Assembly (NCBI GenBank): GCA_023053575.1
Contig: JAKZAP010000014.1
Span: 19,122,938 to 19,186,937, forward strand
DNA length: 64,000 nt
Source: Branchinecta lynchi
Lineage: Eukaryota > Arthropoda > Branchiopoda > Anostraca > Branchinectidae
Reading direction: 5' to 3'
Made by a program: the position numbers and the translations under genes. Shown one piece after another: positions 34,373-46,110 of this stretch; position 1 is the first letter of the stretch; every line of letters starts with the position of its first letter. Under the pieces are notes generated by a model. The model searched no databases and had not been told where the DNA came from. It worked only from the letters and a program-made list of their open reading frames with translations.

Positions 34373-35280
34373 CTAAAAAATGAAGAGGAACAATTACACG
34401 GAAAAACGATCAAACAGCATCCTGTCTGACTTTCTCTTTCTCTCTCTCTCTGAGCGATTAACATGATTTCTTGCTTTCTTCAAGTCACTGGCCGGTCAGA
34501 TCAATGAAAAGTCAGACCTCAATACAACTGTGATACTTGTCTTTAACTCAGAACATTTTAACAAGAGCTGCCGAATTTATTGTGAGTTTGAACTGGTGAG
34601 TACTACTGTTTTCTTGTATTTTGAAGAAGGTAATTGTTTTTCATCTATCACTCCAGTGCCACTCGTGCATTGCCCTCTGCCGGGAGTATTTGTTAATCGC
34701 GATCCTTTCCGTCATTTAGATAGTATTGAGCTCCGTGCTAAGCGTAAATCAGCATTGCGTAAGTCGCGCCTTCTGCCTCTTTTTTGTGAATAGTGTTTTA
34801 AGTGAATTCTAGTGTCTTACTTTTTTCTTATTTCTTATATACTCCACTTCTTCCTTTGTGTTTTTATAGTGGGTTTGTAAATAAAATAAAAAAAAAAATT
34901 ACGTGTGTAAAATTAGTGAAAAAATAAATGAACCTGAGCCTGGACCCGAGTTCGTGGTCGTCTACAATGTTATGTCTTACTCGCTTATATATTTATAAGA
35001 TTATAAGAGGAGACTTGGACATCACCCTGAGACTTTGGCAATCAAACTGATACACAGTAATTTCAAAATTTTAAAGGACAAGACGCAGCAGATACAGTTT
35101 ATGTTCCAATATTTTAACTGTCTGCCTTAAAACTATGCCGTTCAAATTTAGAAGCCAAATCCACCTAAAAACTGCAAACTTGGTATTGCGCCACTATAGG
35201 CTAGATAAAATGGCATGTGAATTCAAATGTCGGAAATGACAATGCGTGGAGCGATTACGCACGTTTGACTAAATCAATAA

Positions 35281-35395
35281 TACATATCCGACAGGCCTTC
35301 AGCCTGTCAAGGACCCTTGCCAAGAAGGGGCGAAATATCACTGCCAAACTGACGTATTTCCGTTTACGCATTATTTAAATATAGTTATAGTATTA
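35281..35395 (+). repeat. Hammerhead-like element, second subtype
   Basis: Contains cagcctgtcaaggaccc, the ccttgccaagaagggg hairpin and cgaaat, then aactgacgtatttccg and ttacgcattattt. The second subtype (also at 32160-32530, 53690-53760 minus and 62690-62880) ends in tttatgcattatttgaat instead of the gcaccgtcaaat end. Confidence 0.55.
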
Positions 35396-35489
35396 GTACG
35401 CAGATTGATAAGGTATAATGGGTTCGCGCCTCAGCACTGTGGAATTCCTACAAGTAACTCTCAAACACAAGGACGAATGTAATACTTAC

Positions 35490-35622
35490 AGCTACAATAG
35501 AACTGTAGCGCAGCCGGTCGGTAACAGCCATTCGAGCCCTTGCTAAATCAAGGGGGTAAGTAAGTGTTTGTGACGTCACACCGGCGAGCGAGCCGGCAAC
35601 GAAGCGCCGCACAGGGCTGGGC
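35490..35622 (-). CDS. SLC25A42: SLC25A42-type carrier, exon 4 (second carrier signature)
   Basis: 133 nt: one base completing Glu, then 44 codons, phase 0 out; acceptor ttctttgcag, donor gtaagt. It encodes [34 protein letters not shown] and [16 protein letters not shown] is the second carrier signature (human PLDLVR), and RARMAVT is nearly unchanged from vertebrates. A hAT-type MITE (35644-35922) begins only 22 bases from the exon, so the upstream splicing signals lie partly in the transposon. Confidence 0.9.
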
Positions 35623-35643
35623 CTGCAAAGAAGGAATAATTAT

Positions 35644-35922
35644 CAGGGTTGCCACGTGTCGCACGATAGTGTGAATTGTCACTCTATTTTGTTTTTGTCA
35701 CTCTTGTCCTACGTAGGACCTAAAAATCACTCTATTTGAGATTCCGTCCAAATTTGTCCCTTTTGCAGCAGGGATTCCGAAGAGAAGTGACTATTTTACG
35801 TTTTTTCGTGAAAATAAAATTAAGATGCGTCGTTTTTGCGGAGGCAATTCCGACCAAAAGTTACCATTTCACGTAAAAAAAAATTCACTCCAAATTCACT
35901 CTTTTTTGTTGTGGCAACCCTG
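35644..35922. mobile_element. hAT MITE S next to SLC25A42 exon 4
   Basis: Ends CAGGGTTGCCACGTG and GTGGCAACCCTG, flanked by ATAATTAT/ATAACTAT (8 bp, one mismatch). 279 bp, imperfect foldback with internal cactctattt and tcactcttt units. Its left end abuts the polypyrimidine tract of SLC25A42 exon 4. Confidence 0.85.
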
Positions 35923-36094
35923 ATAACTATAGATCAAGCCGTATACCATTTTTGATTGAGCGTCAAGAACTCCATACGAACACATCTGAGGCTTAAAAAA
36001 GGTTACACGATAAATGAACTCTGATCTACTTTTGAAATGCAACATCAATCCAAAATTTACCAATCTAATTCAACAACAATTCTCACAGTGGGAA

Positions 36095-37112
36095 GCGTTT
36101 GTGCGTATGCGCTTGGCGGGAGTCATTTAGGGGATATTAAGGACATTAAAATGTATAAGCAGTTATTTTAAACTAAAGTAGTATCTGCTATGCATTATGG
36201 TTCCGAGATTTGGGGCTTCCATAAGGGGGATAAGCTAGAGAGTGTACAGTTACAATATTTTAAGAGGGTATTAGGGGTTAGCCTGAGAACTAATAGTTTA
36301 GTAATAACAGGGGATTTAGGTTTAGGGTCGCTCCGGAATAGTAGGTTAGTAGCTATGATAAGATATTGGGAGAAAGTGACAAGTTTGCCAAGAGTGAGAG
36401 TTCTGAAAGCGGCGTATTTGGAAATACTTGGAGGTAAGAAAAGGGATTCTTGGCCTCAGCAAGTTAAAAAAATACTGGAGGATTGTGGTTTGGGGGGTCT
36501 GTGGTGTGATGGAGTGGGAACAGGTTACCCCCTAGGTAAGGTAGCTAAGTTAGTGAAAGAAAGGCAAAGAGATCAAGAGATTCAGACATGGCATGGGGGT
36601 GTAACAGAGCACCAATCTCTGAAGTTGTATGGTATGGCCAAAGAGACATGGGGAGAAGAATTATATTTTAAGTTGGGATTGGGGGGGGGGGGCAGAAATG
36701 AAGTGGATGGTGAGTCTTAGGGCGGACTCTCTTCCGGTGGGGATGCGGAGAAATTATATTGGTAGAGATAGGAAAGGTACTGGTCCTTATTTTTGTCCAA
36801 TGGGTGGAAGGAGAGATGCGGTACATTTGATATGTTATTGCGAGGAGTTGAAAGAATTAAGAAAGGAAGTGTTTGGTCGGGAGGCTTGGGAGGAAAGGGA
36901 TTTGGGTTTCAAGTATGGGAAGTAAGTATTTTGGTGAGATCCGAAGGCTGGGTAGATTCCTGAAGCTAGCTATGGCCCACCGTGAACTATTCATTATAGA
37001 AGTTGATTTTTTGGTTTGTTGTTGGAGTGTATAATATTTTGGTTTTGTTATTGTGTTATGTTTCCCGCCATGGCCCTTGGGCTATATTGGGTATACGTTC
37101 ATTCATTCATTC
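36095..37112 (+). mobile_element. LINE 3' fragment (RT C-terminal region), frameshifted
   Basis: Frame 36190-36720 encodes MHYGSEIWGFHKGDKLESVQ and FKRVLGVSLRTNSLV, the region after the RT fingers/palm in many animal LINEs. The frame is broken in a 13-base G run near 36679-36691 and continues in the next frame with RNYIGRDRKGTGPYFCPMGG and AVHLICYCEELKELRKEVF, a C-x-C...H-x4-C zinc-knuckle-like end. A second shift near 36915 leads to GSKYFGEIRRLGRFLKLAMAHR. It ends with a TTCA-type microsatellite tail at 37089-37112. The copy at 54997-55239 shares the last part. Confidence 0.8.
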
Positions 37113-37756
37113 ATTCATATACAGCGCGCATCTAGCTGCGATAAATACCCAAGACCCCTTGTACTTATTTTATTTTGCCTTTTATACTAACACATTATTA
37201 GCTCCCTAAGGAATTGTAAGAATCAGAAATATTACCCTTCGTCATCGTTTCGGTTCGGACCTACGACTTTTTAGCTATTTTTCGCCGACGCGAATTCGCC
37301 AGTCAAGCACCACAAACTTCGCCAGGAGGTTTAAGCTCGTAAAACGATATCCATCATACCGTGAAAGAAATATCCGAATAATAATACGAAAATAATCCGA
37401 AATGGCGGTCGTAAATAAATTACTTACTTACTTACTTACTTACATTTCTAGTTGGAGCTGTATTTTAGGCGCAATCTCCCCTCTTACTTAGGGTCGTTTT
37501 TTCTCATGTCTAGTACAGCACTGAAGGAAATCTTCCTTGGTCAGATCGACAAAGTAACTCAATGACAGAAATTATCTTTCATTTATTTCCAGCAAGATCA
37601 AATCACTTTTTTGTTGTTGTTCAAAGCATAATGTGCAGAATACCAACTACCCCGTTTCATTGTTACGCGTCATTTAGCGCTTAATGAGGCAAAGTGGATT
37701 ACTGAAAACTCGCGCTACTAAAAAGGCTTTGCAAGTAAATCTGAACGATCTATGAA
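37113..37756. other. LINE-type tail with TTAC microsatellite; otherwise nothing recognised
   Basis: 37390-37445: cgaaatggcggtcgtaaata then five TTAC units. Similar tails at 42935-42965 (plus) and 58381-58430 (minus) share atggcgg and the ACTT repeat, so a LINE family with this tail has inserted at least three times. Confidence 0.55.
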
Positions 37757-38313
37757 GATAGGATCCCACAGAACGCGAATTCGCGTTCGCCTGGGCGAAT
37801 TTGACGTCGCTAGTGGAAAAATGCGCTTCACCAGGGAAAATTTCGCGCCGAGCCATTTCAACTCCCGAGTCAAATTATTTTCTCGTCGCCTCAAAAATTC
37901 AGGAAATCAACAATCAATTTGCCAAAGTAGAAAAAGTATTGACGTAGACAGGCAAGGAATTATGAAGCGACTCGAACTTATTTCCGAAATTAAAGTCAGA
38001 AGCTTCTGTTGCAAAATATGGCTCAATGGAAGTGTTTTCCTTACTATTTTTTTCTCAGATTCTGGTGCAAAGAGAATCTATTGGAGCCAGTTCGATTTTG
38101 TTCCGCCAGTTAACTATACCGGTCGACCACTAAGTTGACTTTTCACCCTTTATTGTTCTGGTCCTATGTATTGTATCCACGTGGACTTATCTAGTCCTGG
38201 GGAATTCCTTCAAGCATTTGCCTTCCAGTGGGGTCTACAAAACGAATTCGCCGAGCGGCACGAAATGGCAAAATTCGTAGCGGAAAAGATTCGCGTTCTG
38301 TGGGCACCTATCT
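37757..38313. mobile_element. Foldback-end element P
   Basis: Ends gataggatcccacagaacgc and cgcgttctgtgggcacctat. Internal gcgaattcgcgttcgcc and a 128-codon frame (37752-38138) without recognisable domain. Confidence 0.7.
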
Positions 38314-38430
38314 TTATAGGTCATATGAAGAATCTGTGACGCACTCCCCCAAGGTCAGAAGTGCAGTAAAAAAGAGCAAAGAAATATAAAATAATGACAA
38401 ACACTCAAAATCATTTTCCATAAAGGTTAT

Positions 38431-38660
38431 TCACCAATTTAGAACCCCATTGATGGTGCCATGGACAGGTAAGTTTCCAATCGAAGAACACAAATTAGAT
38501 GAGAGGTTTTCAAGCGTCAATAATGGCTCAAAAATTAACAAACGACGGATCAGGTAGCGGTTCCGCGTGCACCATGGCAGCAGAAATCTCAGATATATGA
38601 AGTATGTCGAGTGTATGCGTCGAAGGTCCTTTTTTCTCAGCACAAAATGCAGTCCAGCAA
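38431..38660 (-). mobile_element. LINE fragment, family 2
   Basis: Minus strand encodes LRKKDLRRIHSTYFIYLRFL and LPWCTRNRYLIRRLLIF, aligning with the 62-kb and 26-kb fragments. Confidence 0.6.
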
Positions 38661-39524
38661 GGAAGTTTACATACGGTGCGTAAAAGACAGTATATAACTT
38701 CCTAAGCCCAGGTCTGCTAAGCCAAGATTTTCCGACATCTTCCGCATCAAATAGTTTATTCTCTCACCAAATAAGGCAGACTACCAAGGGTAGCGCCATG
38801 GAATGAAATACTAGGAATGCAACAACCCTTCAGTCTTTTAAAACATAGCTGAAAGAGTCATTTTCAAGTGATAGTAGTTGAGAGTTGGTATTTGTAAATG
38901 TACTTAAACAATAATGTCTCTTTTTACGTTTGTTCTAAAAAATAGTATTATTGAAAGAGCTCCTTACTTGTATGTTCGCTCCCATAGGCCGCATGGCTTT
39001 TTTGGCAGACATGCAGTTTGTTCTAGGAATTATATTATTTTTTGTGTTAATAAAATAATCTGAAATCTGGAAGAACAAAAAAAATACCTCGAACGGTTCG
39101 TCACAATTCTAATTCCATTATCGGCTGATTTGACTGCTTCCTAGCAAATCTTTTGCATAGTTTGCAAAATCGTTATCCCAAGCCATCGAATTTTCTTCTC
39201 CGTTACGAGCAGCAGGAGCGTTGAAGCAAACGTAGTGACGTTTACTATAGCGTTGATGGATAGGCCAATCTCGACCATGGATTGGTTTAGGCTAGCATTA
39301 TCCAGACAAATACGGCATTTGTCCGAGAAGTGATGGGTTTGCTCCGATCTTAGAATCCGAGCCTAAGATAAATAAATATCACGAGTCACGAAGGTTGGTA
39401 GGCCTGCCATTTTCACAGATTTGCCTGCATCTACTTGCAATGACGGTGAACATTGACATTCTCTGATTTCGTCCAGCACTTGAGCATACCGCATAACATA
39501 AGCATATCACTGGCTTCTGACCCC

Positions 39525-39835
39525 TCCTTAAAGGACCCCTCGCACTATTTACTCTTCAACTTATAGTACTTTAAAATATCTGAATACTTTAAAACTAGGC
39601 TGTGCTTTCAATAAATAACCCACGGTTTTGGCTGTTTTAAGCCTTTCCCGAGACCCGCTGACTTATAGCGAAAACAGGGAAACAATTTACATAATTTACA
39701 TATCAGCGTGGTTTTGTTAGAGGGGTTAGAATGTACCGAACGAAATTGGGGTCTATGGGTTTATAAATATATGTAGTGGTTATGGAAGTAGGTTGCGTTA
39801 GTACTATAGGCAAGATCCTTCAATGGTCGAATCTG
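39525..39835 (-). mobile_element. Foldback element N, minus copy
   Basis: Starts taaaggacccctcgcacta and continues cacggttttggctgtttta, agaggggttagaatgtacc and gaagtaggttgcgttagta, the reverse complement of element N. Confidence 0.65.
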
Positions 39836-40390
39836 TGAAACAACGATATTCAGGTGAGCGCCGCAAGGTTTCTAGTATGTCTGCCAAATTTTATATTTGT
39901 AATATTTTGTGGACGTTCATTCAACAGAATTGTCCAGGGGCCCTCTGCAGCCGGTCCTATAGGGTTAAACTCCGGTGGGAAGTCACGCCTACCGCATATG
40001 ATCGTTCTGCCTACCAAATGCCTTCCCAAACTGTTTAGACCTTACAACTGCAGAAAGATTTCTAGTCGAACTCCCCCCCCCCCCACTCGCTGCCAGTTCA
40101 CAGATCTTGTCCGGAACTGAAACGGCTGTCACGTTTCATTCGATCCAATTCAAATTTAGAATTATTCACCATAATATAAATGCATAGCAGTTATAACGTT
40201 GGTAAGTCAACACTACAATAAAAGGCGAAAAAGAAATATTGTGAAATTCAGGACTTGTCGGTACAAAACTTAGTAAAATAAGGCACAAATGTTTTTAAAA
40301 ATCGCTCAAATGAATGGGCATGAGGCTGGTCAGACTTTTGCACATTTTTGTATTGACATGTAGATCTGGTATTAACTTCATATGTACAAT

Positions 40391-40605
40391 AAAATTTGCT
40401 GATGACATGCCGCTACCAATATCCCATACTCTGAACTCCACGTGCGACTCCAAACACTTATCAATGAGATCTTGGATGACCTGGTGACACAGACTAACCT
40501 AGTCTGTGTCACCAGGTCATCCAAGATCTCATTGATAAGTGTTTGGAGTCGCACGTGGAGTTCAGAGTATGGGATATTGGTAGCGGCATGTCATCAGCAA
40601 ATTTT
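40391..40605. repeat. Perfect palindrome, 106-bp arms, 3-bp spacer
   Basis: Left arm 40391-40496, spacer acc 40497-40499, right arm 40500-40605; I found no mismatch. One strand reads IKFADDMPLPISHTLN, resembling the (Y/F)ADD box of a reverse transcriptase, so the arm may be LINE-derived. See findings. Confidence 0.88.
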
Positions 40606-40639
40606 AATCTGTGTTTCAAGTTAGTTATTGATAACAATT

Positions 40640-41639
40640 AGGTAGGCAAGTGGGCCTAACCTAATCTGAGGGGGTTTCGTGTTCGAAGGTTATGATGATG
40701 ATAACGATGAAATTTTATTTACGCACTTAAGAAGAGGAAAATAGCGCAGTATGCAAGTCACTTATGTCACAAGGTCCGGTTCTCCCTTTCGTGCGAAGTA
40801 GAAGGCGTATCAGGTTCATTCGAGGATTACATATATTCACTCGTCCACTCCGGAAAACGGTGGTCTCCGAGCGAATGGGTCAGCCAAGTTTAATATTCAC
40901 AGCTTGTCTGGAAGAACACAAACTCGGACCAGCCCCATGACTGACCGACCGGCAGACCGACGCAAATGCAATCGGCAAATAGGACTTATTAGATAGATAT
41001 CGCTTTTATTCTTTTCTAACTATCATGGTGAAATCCAAATTTTTCGAAATCGTCATATATACATGTATAAACACTCATATGTAAGTATGTCAATATAAAT
41101 ATGTCAACGTCATATATAAAAGTAAACACTAAATAAGATTAAGAATTGTAACGAAAGACGGTACAAACGTCTTGTCATACCGTACATGGTCACATTTTAC
41201 GTGTCTGAGTTCGCGTCGTTCGCGAGCAGAATCGAATGGTGGCGAAAGAATATACTCATGGATAGGGTGCTCAAGCATTTTCTTACCAGAAGCCATGCAC
41301 AGTTTCAACCTACGGGACTCGAGTTTGAATTTCTGAAGGAGCTCACTGTAGGACTTGGACCGGAGGCACCACATGCCATAACAACAAGTGTAAAACATGG
41401 AAGGAAATTTAGTTTTCTGTTTACGCATCAAAACTAGCTTCTTAAAGAGCAGTAAGTACTTCGTCTGTTATTTCCATGTCACTGTTTTAGGAACACATAA
41501 GAAGGTGATTTAACCACAAATAAGTGTCAAAAAGAAGAGTTCTTCTACTAATTCAGATAGCAACAAGCTTAACATAGAAAATAAACTTCTCCTTCTTATT
41601 TGAGGGGTTTGAGGGTCTAGACGATGGGGAATATCGCTA
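40640..41639. other. Nothing recognised
   Basis: An 83-codon plus and a 100-codon minus frame overlap at 41129-41437 without motifs I recognise. No splice context supports either. Confidence 0.4.
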
Positions 41640-41760
41640 GCACGTTTTTCCAATTTGAACAGCTTAGAGCTTGAACAGGATCCTTGCCAAGAAGGGCCGA
41701 AATATAGCTCTAATAAAATTCAGCTGACGTATCCGTTTTGCATTATCAAATATTATTCAC
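41640..41760 (+). repeat. Hammerhead-like element, copy
   Basis: Reads cagcttagagcttgaaca then ccttgccaagaagggccgaa, atatagctctaataaaatt and cagctgac. The CTGANGA box is mutated (TTGAACA). Confidence 0.65.
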
Positions 41761-41845
41761 TGCTTCCTGGTCGAAGATTGAGAATTTAGGGGTTTTATTA
41801 TGCGTCTTTTATCTTTTTCATTTATTCTTTTCACTTACTCCGCTT

Positions 41846-42926
41846 TTTGGGATCCCAAAACGTAAGTGGAGGGATATCTATGACATCGCAAAAGTTGTCT
41901 GTCCGTCTGTAAGCACGATAACTCTCGAAGGGAATGGACATTTCTTGGTGTGAGGATTGTTTGGGTCAAGGGTAAGGTCAAGTTCTTAGATGGGCTCTGT
42001 AGCCCTATATCTGGGGGTGGGGGAAGGGGTTCAAATTAGGGGCCAAACAAAATATGTTTAAACAGCTAATGTGATAGTCGACTACGGGGTAAGAAGACAT
42101 GGTGAGCACGATGGTGAAAATCATTTTCTCGCCGGACAAGTAGTTCATCCGGAGTCCAGCAAAAACCGGAAAGTTTGTTAAAAGTAAAAGTTTCATTTGA
42201 AGTTGATTAAATGTTTGATTTGGCGTAAAACGAAATGCTGAACACGATGGTGAAAACCATTTTCTAGCCGGACAACTAGTTCACCTGGAATCCGGCCAAA
42301 ACCGGAAAGTTTGTTAAAAGTAAAAGTTTCATTCGAAGCTGATTAAATGTTGGATCTAAGGGTAAAACCACATGGTGAACACGACGGTGAAAACTATTTT
42401 CTAGCCGGACAACTAGTTCACCTGGAATCCGGTCAAAACCGGAAAATATGTTAAAAGCAAAGGTTTTATCTGAAGGTGATTAGATGATAGATTTAGGGGT
42501 AAAAAGAGACACTGAGTCTGTATATGACAAACATTTTTTACCCGGACATATAATCAGTCCGGAATCCGGTTGTACCCGCATTTTTTTTTTTAAGTCAAAG
42601 TTTTATTTAAAGTTGATTAGATTTTCTTTATAGGGACAAGGAGATACGCTGGATTCGTTTCTGAATTTCCTTTTTTTGCCGGACTAGTAGTTCGCTCGGA
42701 ATTCGGGCGAAACCGCAAATTTGGCAGAGGTAAAGCAGGAAGTTTCGGTCAGTATCGTCGAAATAAATATGGCTTAGGCCTATAGAGGTATAGATAGATA
42801 CATAGAATATCTAACTCGGTTTCCTCTGATGATTAGCCTGGCGTAGACTGATCTGGCGAAGACAAGACCCAATTGTCTGGATCAAATCTTAGATTTTTGG
42901 GATCCCATCGACACCTTTGGTCTTGT
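41846..42926 (-). mobile_element. GGGATCCC element D3 (reversed)
   Basis: Starts tttttgggatcccaaaacgt and ends cacctttggtcttgtt. About five internal units with ggccaaaaccgg and catggtgaacacga. Followed directly by a LINE-type tail (42935-42965). Confidence 0.85.
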
Positions 42927-42998
42927 TAAGAATGGCGGGTTAAACATAAAATTACTTACTTACTTCCAGAATCCAAAATATACTGAAAACAAACTTAC

Positions 42999-43189
42999 TC
43001 TTCACCTAGCTTGTCCACGTGCAGAATCCGTTTCCACTGTTCATGTGCTGTAAACTGGATTGCCGCGTACGGGACAATTCGAGCCATGGTTGCCGAGTTG
43101 CCCCTCCAAAGACTGAAGAAACCTTCTTTTTGGTACGAGTTTACGAGAAACCGCACTGCTTCACGGCCCGAAAAGTTTCGATTGCTGAT
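42999..43189 (-). CDS. SLC25A42: SLC25A42-type carrier, exon 3 (matrix helix and TM2)
   Basis: 191 nt: 63 codons plus two bases. Acceptor gttatag; the donor that keeps phase is GA|gtaagt at 42998 down, not the nearer gtgaag at 43005, because only the former completes Glu with exon 4. It encodes [35 protein letters not shown] and [18 protein letters not shown]. The EGxxxLWRGN motif and VPYAAIQF helix are typical of SLC25A42. The intron on its left side is about 7.4 kb and filled with LINE and foldback remnants. Confidence 0.9.
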
Positions 43190-43524
43190 CTATAACGAAA
43201 TTGTGCATTATTTCAACGATCATTCTGTGTCAATTTTGGAACGATCCAAAAGAACTTCTTGTTTGGTACAGGAATCGCCAGGATGGAAGTCGACCACTAC
43301 AATGTCAGAAGTTCACGAAACATAAACACTTGACTCATAGTTCTACTCCCCCTACTCCTACCTCTTAAAAAATTTCAACCTCAGAACTGCAGGAACGGGA
43401 GAAAGGAGCTTAGCACCGACACCAGTTCAGACGTGGGATCTCACCCTCTCTACTCCCTGTTGTGTTCTTCACTCAAACATTTATTTTACATATCAACAAC
43501 TGTACAAGACGGGCCCTTAACCAC

Positions 43525-43995
43525 CAGAGGCGTTACTAGACAAAATGATTGGCGAGTGGGAAAGGGGGGGGGGGCAAGATATTTACAGACTGGTTTGTCA
43601 TTTTTACCGACTGTTTATGCGGTTAAAACCGACTGTTTTGACGAAAATCGACTATTTTTAGGAAAAAACACTGTTTTGAAGAAAAATCGACCGTTTCCAT
43701 GAAAAAAATGTACTGTTTTACGAAAATCGCGTTGCTTCGCGCCGACTCAGCTATTTTTTTTTTACGGACTGGCTGACATCATTGGGGGGGGGGGGGGTCC
43801 CACAAATCGAAAATCTACCGTTTTTAGGAAAAAACGACTGTTTTGAAGAAAAATCGACCGTTCCCAAGACAAAAATGTACTGTTTTACGAAAATCGCATT
43901 GCTTCGCGCCGACTCAGCTATTTTTTTTACGGACTGGCCAACATAATGGGGGGGGGGAGGGGGCGTCCCCCCTCCACCCATACGTGACGCCCCTG
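43525..43995. mobile_element. hAT MITE K, second copy (471 bp)
   Basis: Same ends as 51366-51835, flanked by TTAACCAC/TTAACGAC (8 bp, one mismatch). Its interior repeats a block twice (about 43600-43790 and 43800-43960), each ending in a run of 12-14 G. It is in the intron upstream of SLC25A42 exon 3. Confidence 0.85.
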
Positions 43996-44384
43996 TTAAC
44001 GACAACTAAGCTCAATGAATGGCTCTCGATTTATCCAACTCATTTTCATAAACACAATCTCAATCACCTGCGGAGAAGGGGTGAGAATCCAACTAGGAAA
44101 ATGTATTCGCAAGACTTTTTAACAAAGCATTATTGATGTTTAGGTGTAAAGACACACATACTGACTATATTTGTGTTGACAATAACTGCAAATTTGATTG
44201 TGTAACCACGAAAGTTGATTTGTAGAATAAAATATCTATCCATCATATCTATCTATCTCATTCATGTGTTTAATGTTATCTAACTTCTAACAGTGTCTCC
44301 CTAAGGATATCTTCAAACCTCCCACTAAAAGCTAACAAGCATCGTTCCTATCCAATTCCTCTCTGGATTGTGGGGGGGGGGGGG

Positions 44385-44800
44385 GTATTGGTTTCACTCC
44401 TGTTGAGAAAGTTATGTATCTTGGAATCACTTATTCTTCTAATACCAGGGAATGGAAACTTATCTTTATTCAACATGTGCAAGATAAAATAAGAAGAGCA
44501 TTCAGTGCTATTATTCGTTTCGGGGGGATGCATCACAGAGATGTTATTGGCTCGGTTATTGGTTCTATTTATACAGATGTTCACATTTTCTTCCCGTCTG
44601 TTTTCTTCTTCTTTCCGTCCTTCTGCATTAGAAGCTACTTATTATAAATTCTCTAAATTCCTTCTTGGTTTCCCTATTTCTGCGAGTAACTCTTTCCTAA
44701 CTTCTAATTTTAGAGTGATGAATCCTTTGGAAACTTTGAATAGTAAAATCAGGCTAACAACATTCTTGTTCACCCCATTTTTTTTGTTTCTTTAAAAAAA
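44385..44800 (+). mobile_element. LINE fragment (RT C-terminal region), two frames
   Basis: Encodes VEKVMYLGITYSSNTREW, VQDKIRRAFSAIIRFGG and, in the next frame, ALEATYYKFSKFLLGFPIS and SNFRVMNPLETLNSKIRL, typical of the YLGxxF-to-FLLGxP region of LINE ORF2. Broken by frameshifts near 44600. Follows a G run at 44371-44382. Confidence 0.7.
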
Positions 44801-45339
44801 AAGCGCCCTGATGAGTTCGCTTATTTTGATCTTTTCAAAATAATTTCATTGTAAATTTATTAGGCTAATTTGTTTTTAACGGCCAGCTACTTCTTTGTAT
44901 GAAAGTGTGTGTGAGTTTGATAGATATGTTATTGTTTCTTCTTATACATTACTCTCAGCTTTGAAGGATTCAAATAAACAATAAAAATAATAAGTACAAC
45001 AGAATACAAAACATTGATATAAAGAAAGGTTAGTGGACTAATACTTGTATACGCTAGTGACTACATAAGTCGCTGGTCTAATCTGAGGATGCACGGTTTC
45101 CGACATTACATTATGCGTCAGCGTGGTAGGACAGGCAATGTACTCCTGGTTCCGTGAACGCGATGTACTACATGCATGAACGGAACGCAACCCTGAATGT
45201 CGGTGTTCAGTTTTAGTAAATACTGGTAGGGTGGTCATTCACTAGACTAAGATTATATGGCAAGAATCCCACAGACAATTTCAGAGGCTATCATATCATA
45301 GACTTGTGACGTTCACCCATTGAGCTTTTCACACGAAAA

Positions 45340-45790
45340 TGGTTACTTCAATCAATCAATCAATCAATTTTATTTATAACCCTAATAGCACTAGGCTAAC
45401 ATTGGCCTGAAAAATAAACACTCACTACAATACAAGTAAGACGCAAACTAACAAACAATAAATAAGAAACGAACATAGATCATGAACAGTTAAAATGTTT
45501 AGTAAAATACGGAACGAATGAATTTAGGTATCTTTCGGAAGATTTCGTAGGTGGGGGAACAATCTTGGATTTTGGGTCGTCCTGGCTTCGCGTATTCGGT
45601 CCATGAGAGGGTGTAACGAAGTCCGGAAGGAGGGTCCTGTGGTGTTGAGAATTCAAAGTTTGGTGGCCAAAACGCATGAGAAGACTATGTCTTCTTTCAG
45701 ACAGTTTTTCGATATCGAGGATTTGAAGGCTTTCGTTATAAGATTTGTAACTGTGACCAAGTAATATTCTGCAGGCTCTCTTCTACTAGT
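45340..45790 (-). mobile_element. LINE C-terminal fragment with TCAA tail
   Basis: The minus strand reads CRILLGHSYKSYNESLQILD, IEKLSERRHSLLMRFG and YLNSFVPYFTKHFN before a stop, the final motif block of CR1-like ORF2 (L..R...L...F......R......P.L...LN). The element ends in a (TCAA/TTGA) microsatellite at 45347-45367. It sits in the intron between SLC25A42 exons 2 and 3. Confidence 0.75.
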
Positions 45791-46002
45791 CTAGATGGCA
45801 TCAACATGAAAAGACCCAGCACGATGACTTGACGAAACACCAGACGGAGCCGTCTACGCAAAAATATCCCGTTAGTCTTTCATCTTCTTTCCAGGCACAA
45901 TGCATATCTTGATATGATAGCCTACTGTAAAAATTTCGAATTGCAGACTTTACGAAACTAATTATTCTAATTGCGATTTCGCTTTTATAGGAGGTTCCAT
46001 AC

Positions 46003-46110
46003 CTGGAAATTGATTTTCGTCCGGTCTAAAGGGGCAATTGTTGTCTTGGCAAGAGCGCCAGCCATTGCTCCGGCAGCCAAACTTGTGACTACCTTGTCTC
46101 TGTTTGACAA
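46003..46110 (-). CDS. SLC25A42: SLC25A42-type carrier, exon 2 (first carrier signature)
   Basis: 108 nt, 36 codons, phase 0 at both ends, acceptor ttctttttcag, donor gtatgg. It encodes [20 protein letters not shown] then [16 protein letters not shown]. This is transmembrane helix 1 of a mitochondrial carrier with the first Px(D/E)xx(K/R) signature, PLDRTK. [16 protein letters not shown] is characteristic of SLC25A42, which exchanges CoA and PAP for adenine nucleotides across the inner mitochondrial membrane. The related SLC25A16 is the main alternative, and the strong match around this motif favours SLC25A42. Confidence 0.9.

Noticed and set aside
39823..40120. 71- and 88-codon frames as exons
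   Set aside because: No match to the three genes and no homology pattern; they partly overlap element N.
41129..41437. Overlapping frames as an SLC25A42 exon
   Set aside because: The needed carrier segment (PLDLAR) was found at 35490-35622 with matching phases, so no exon is missing here.
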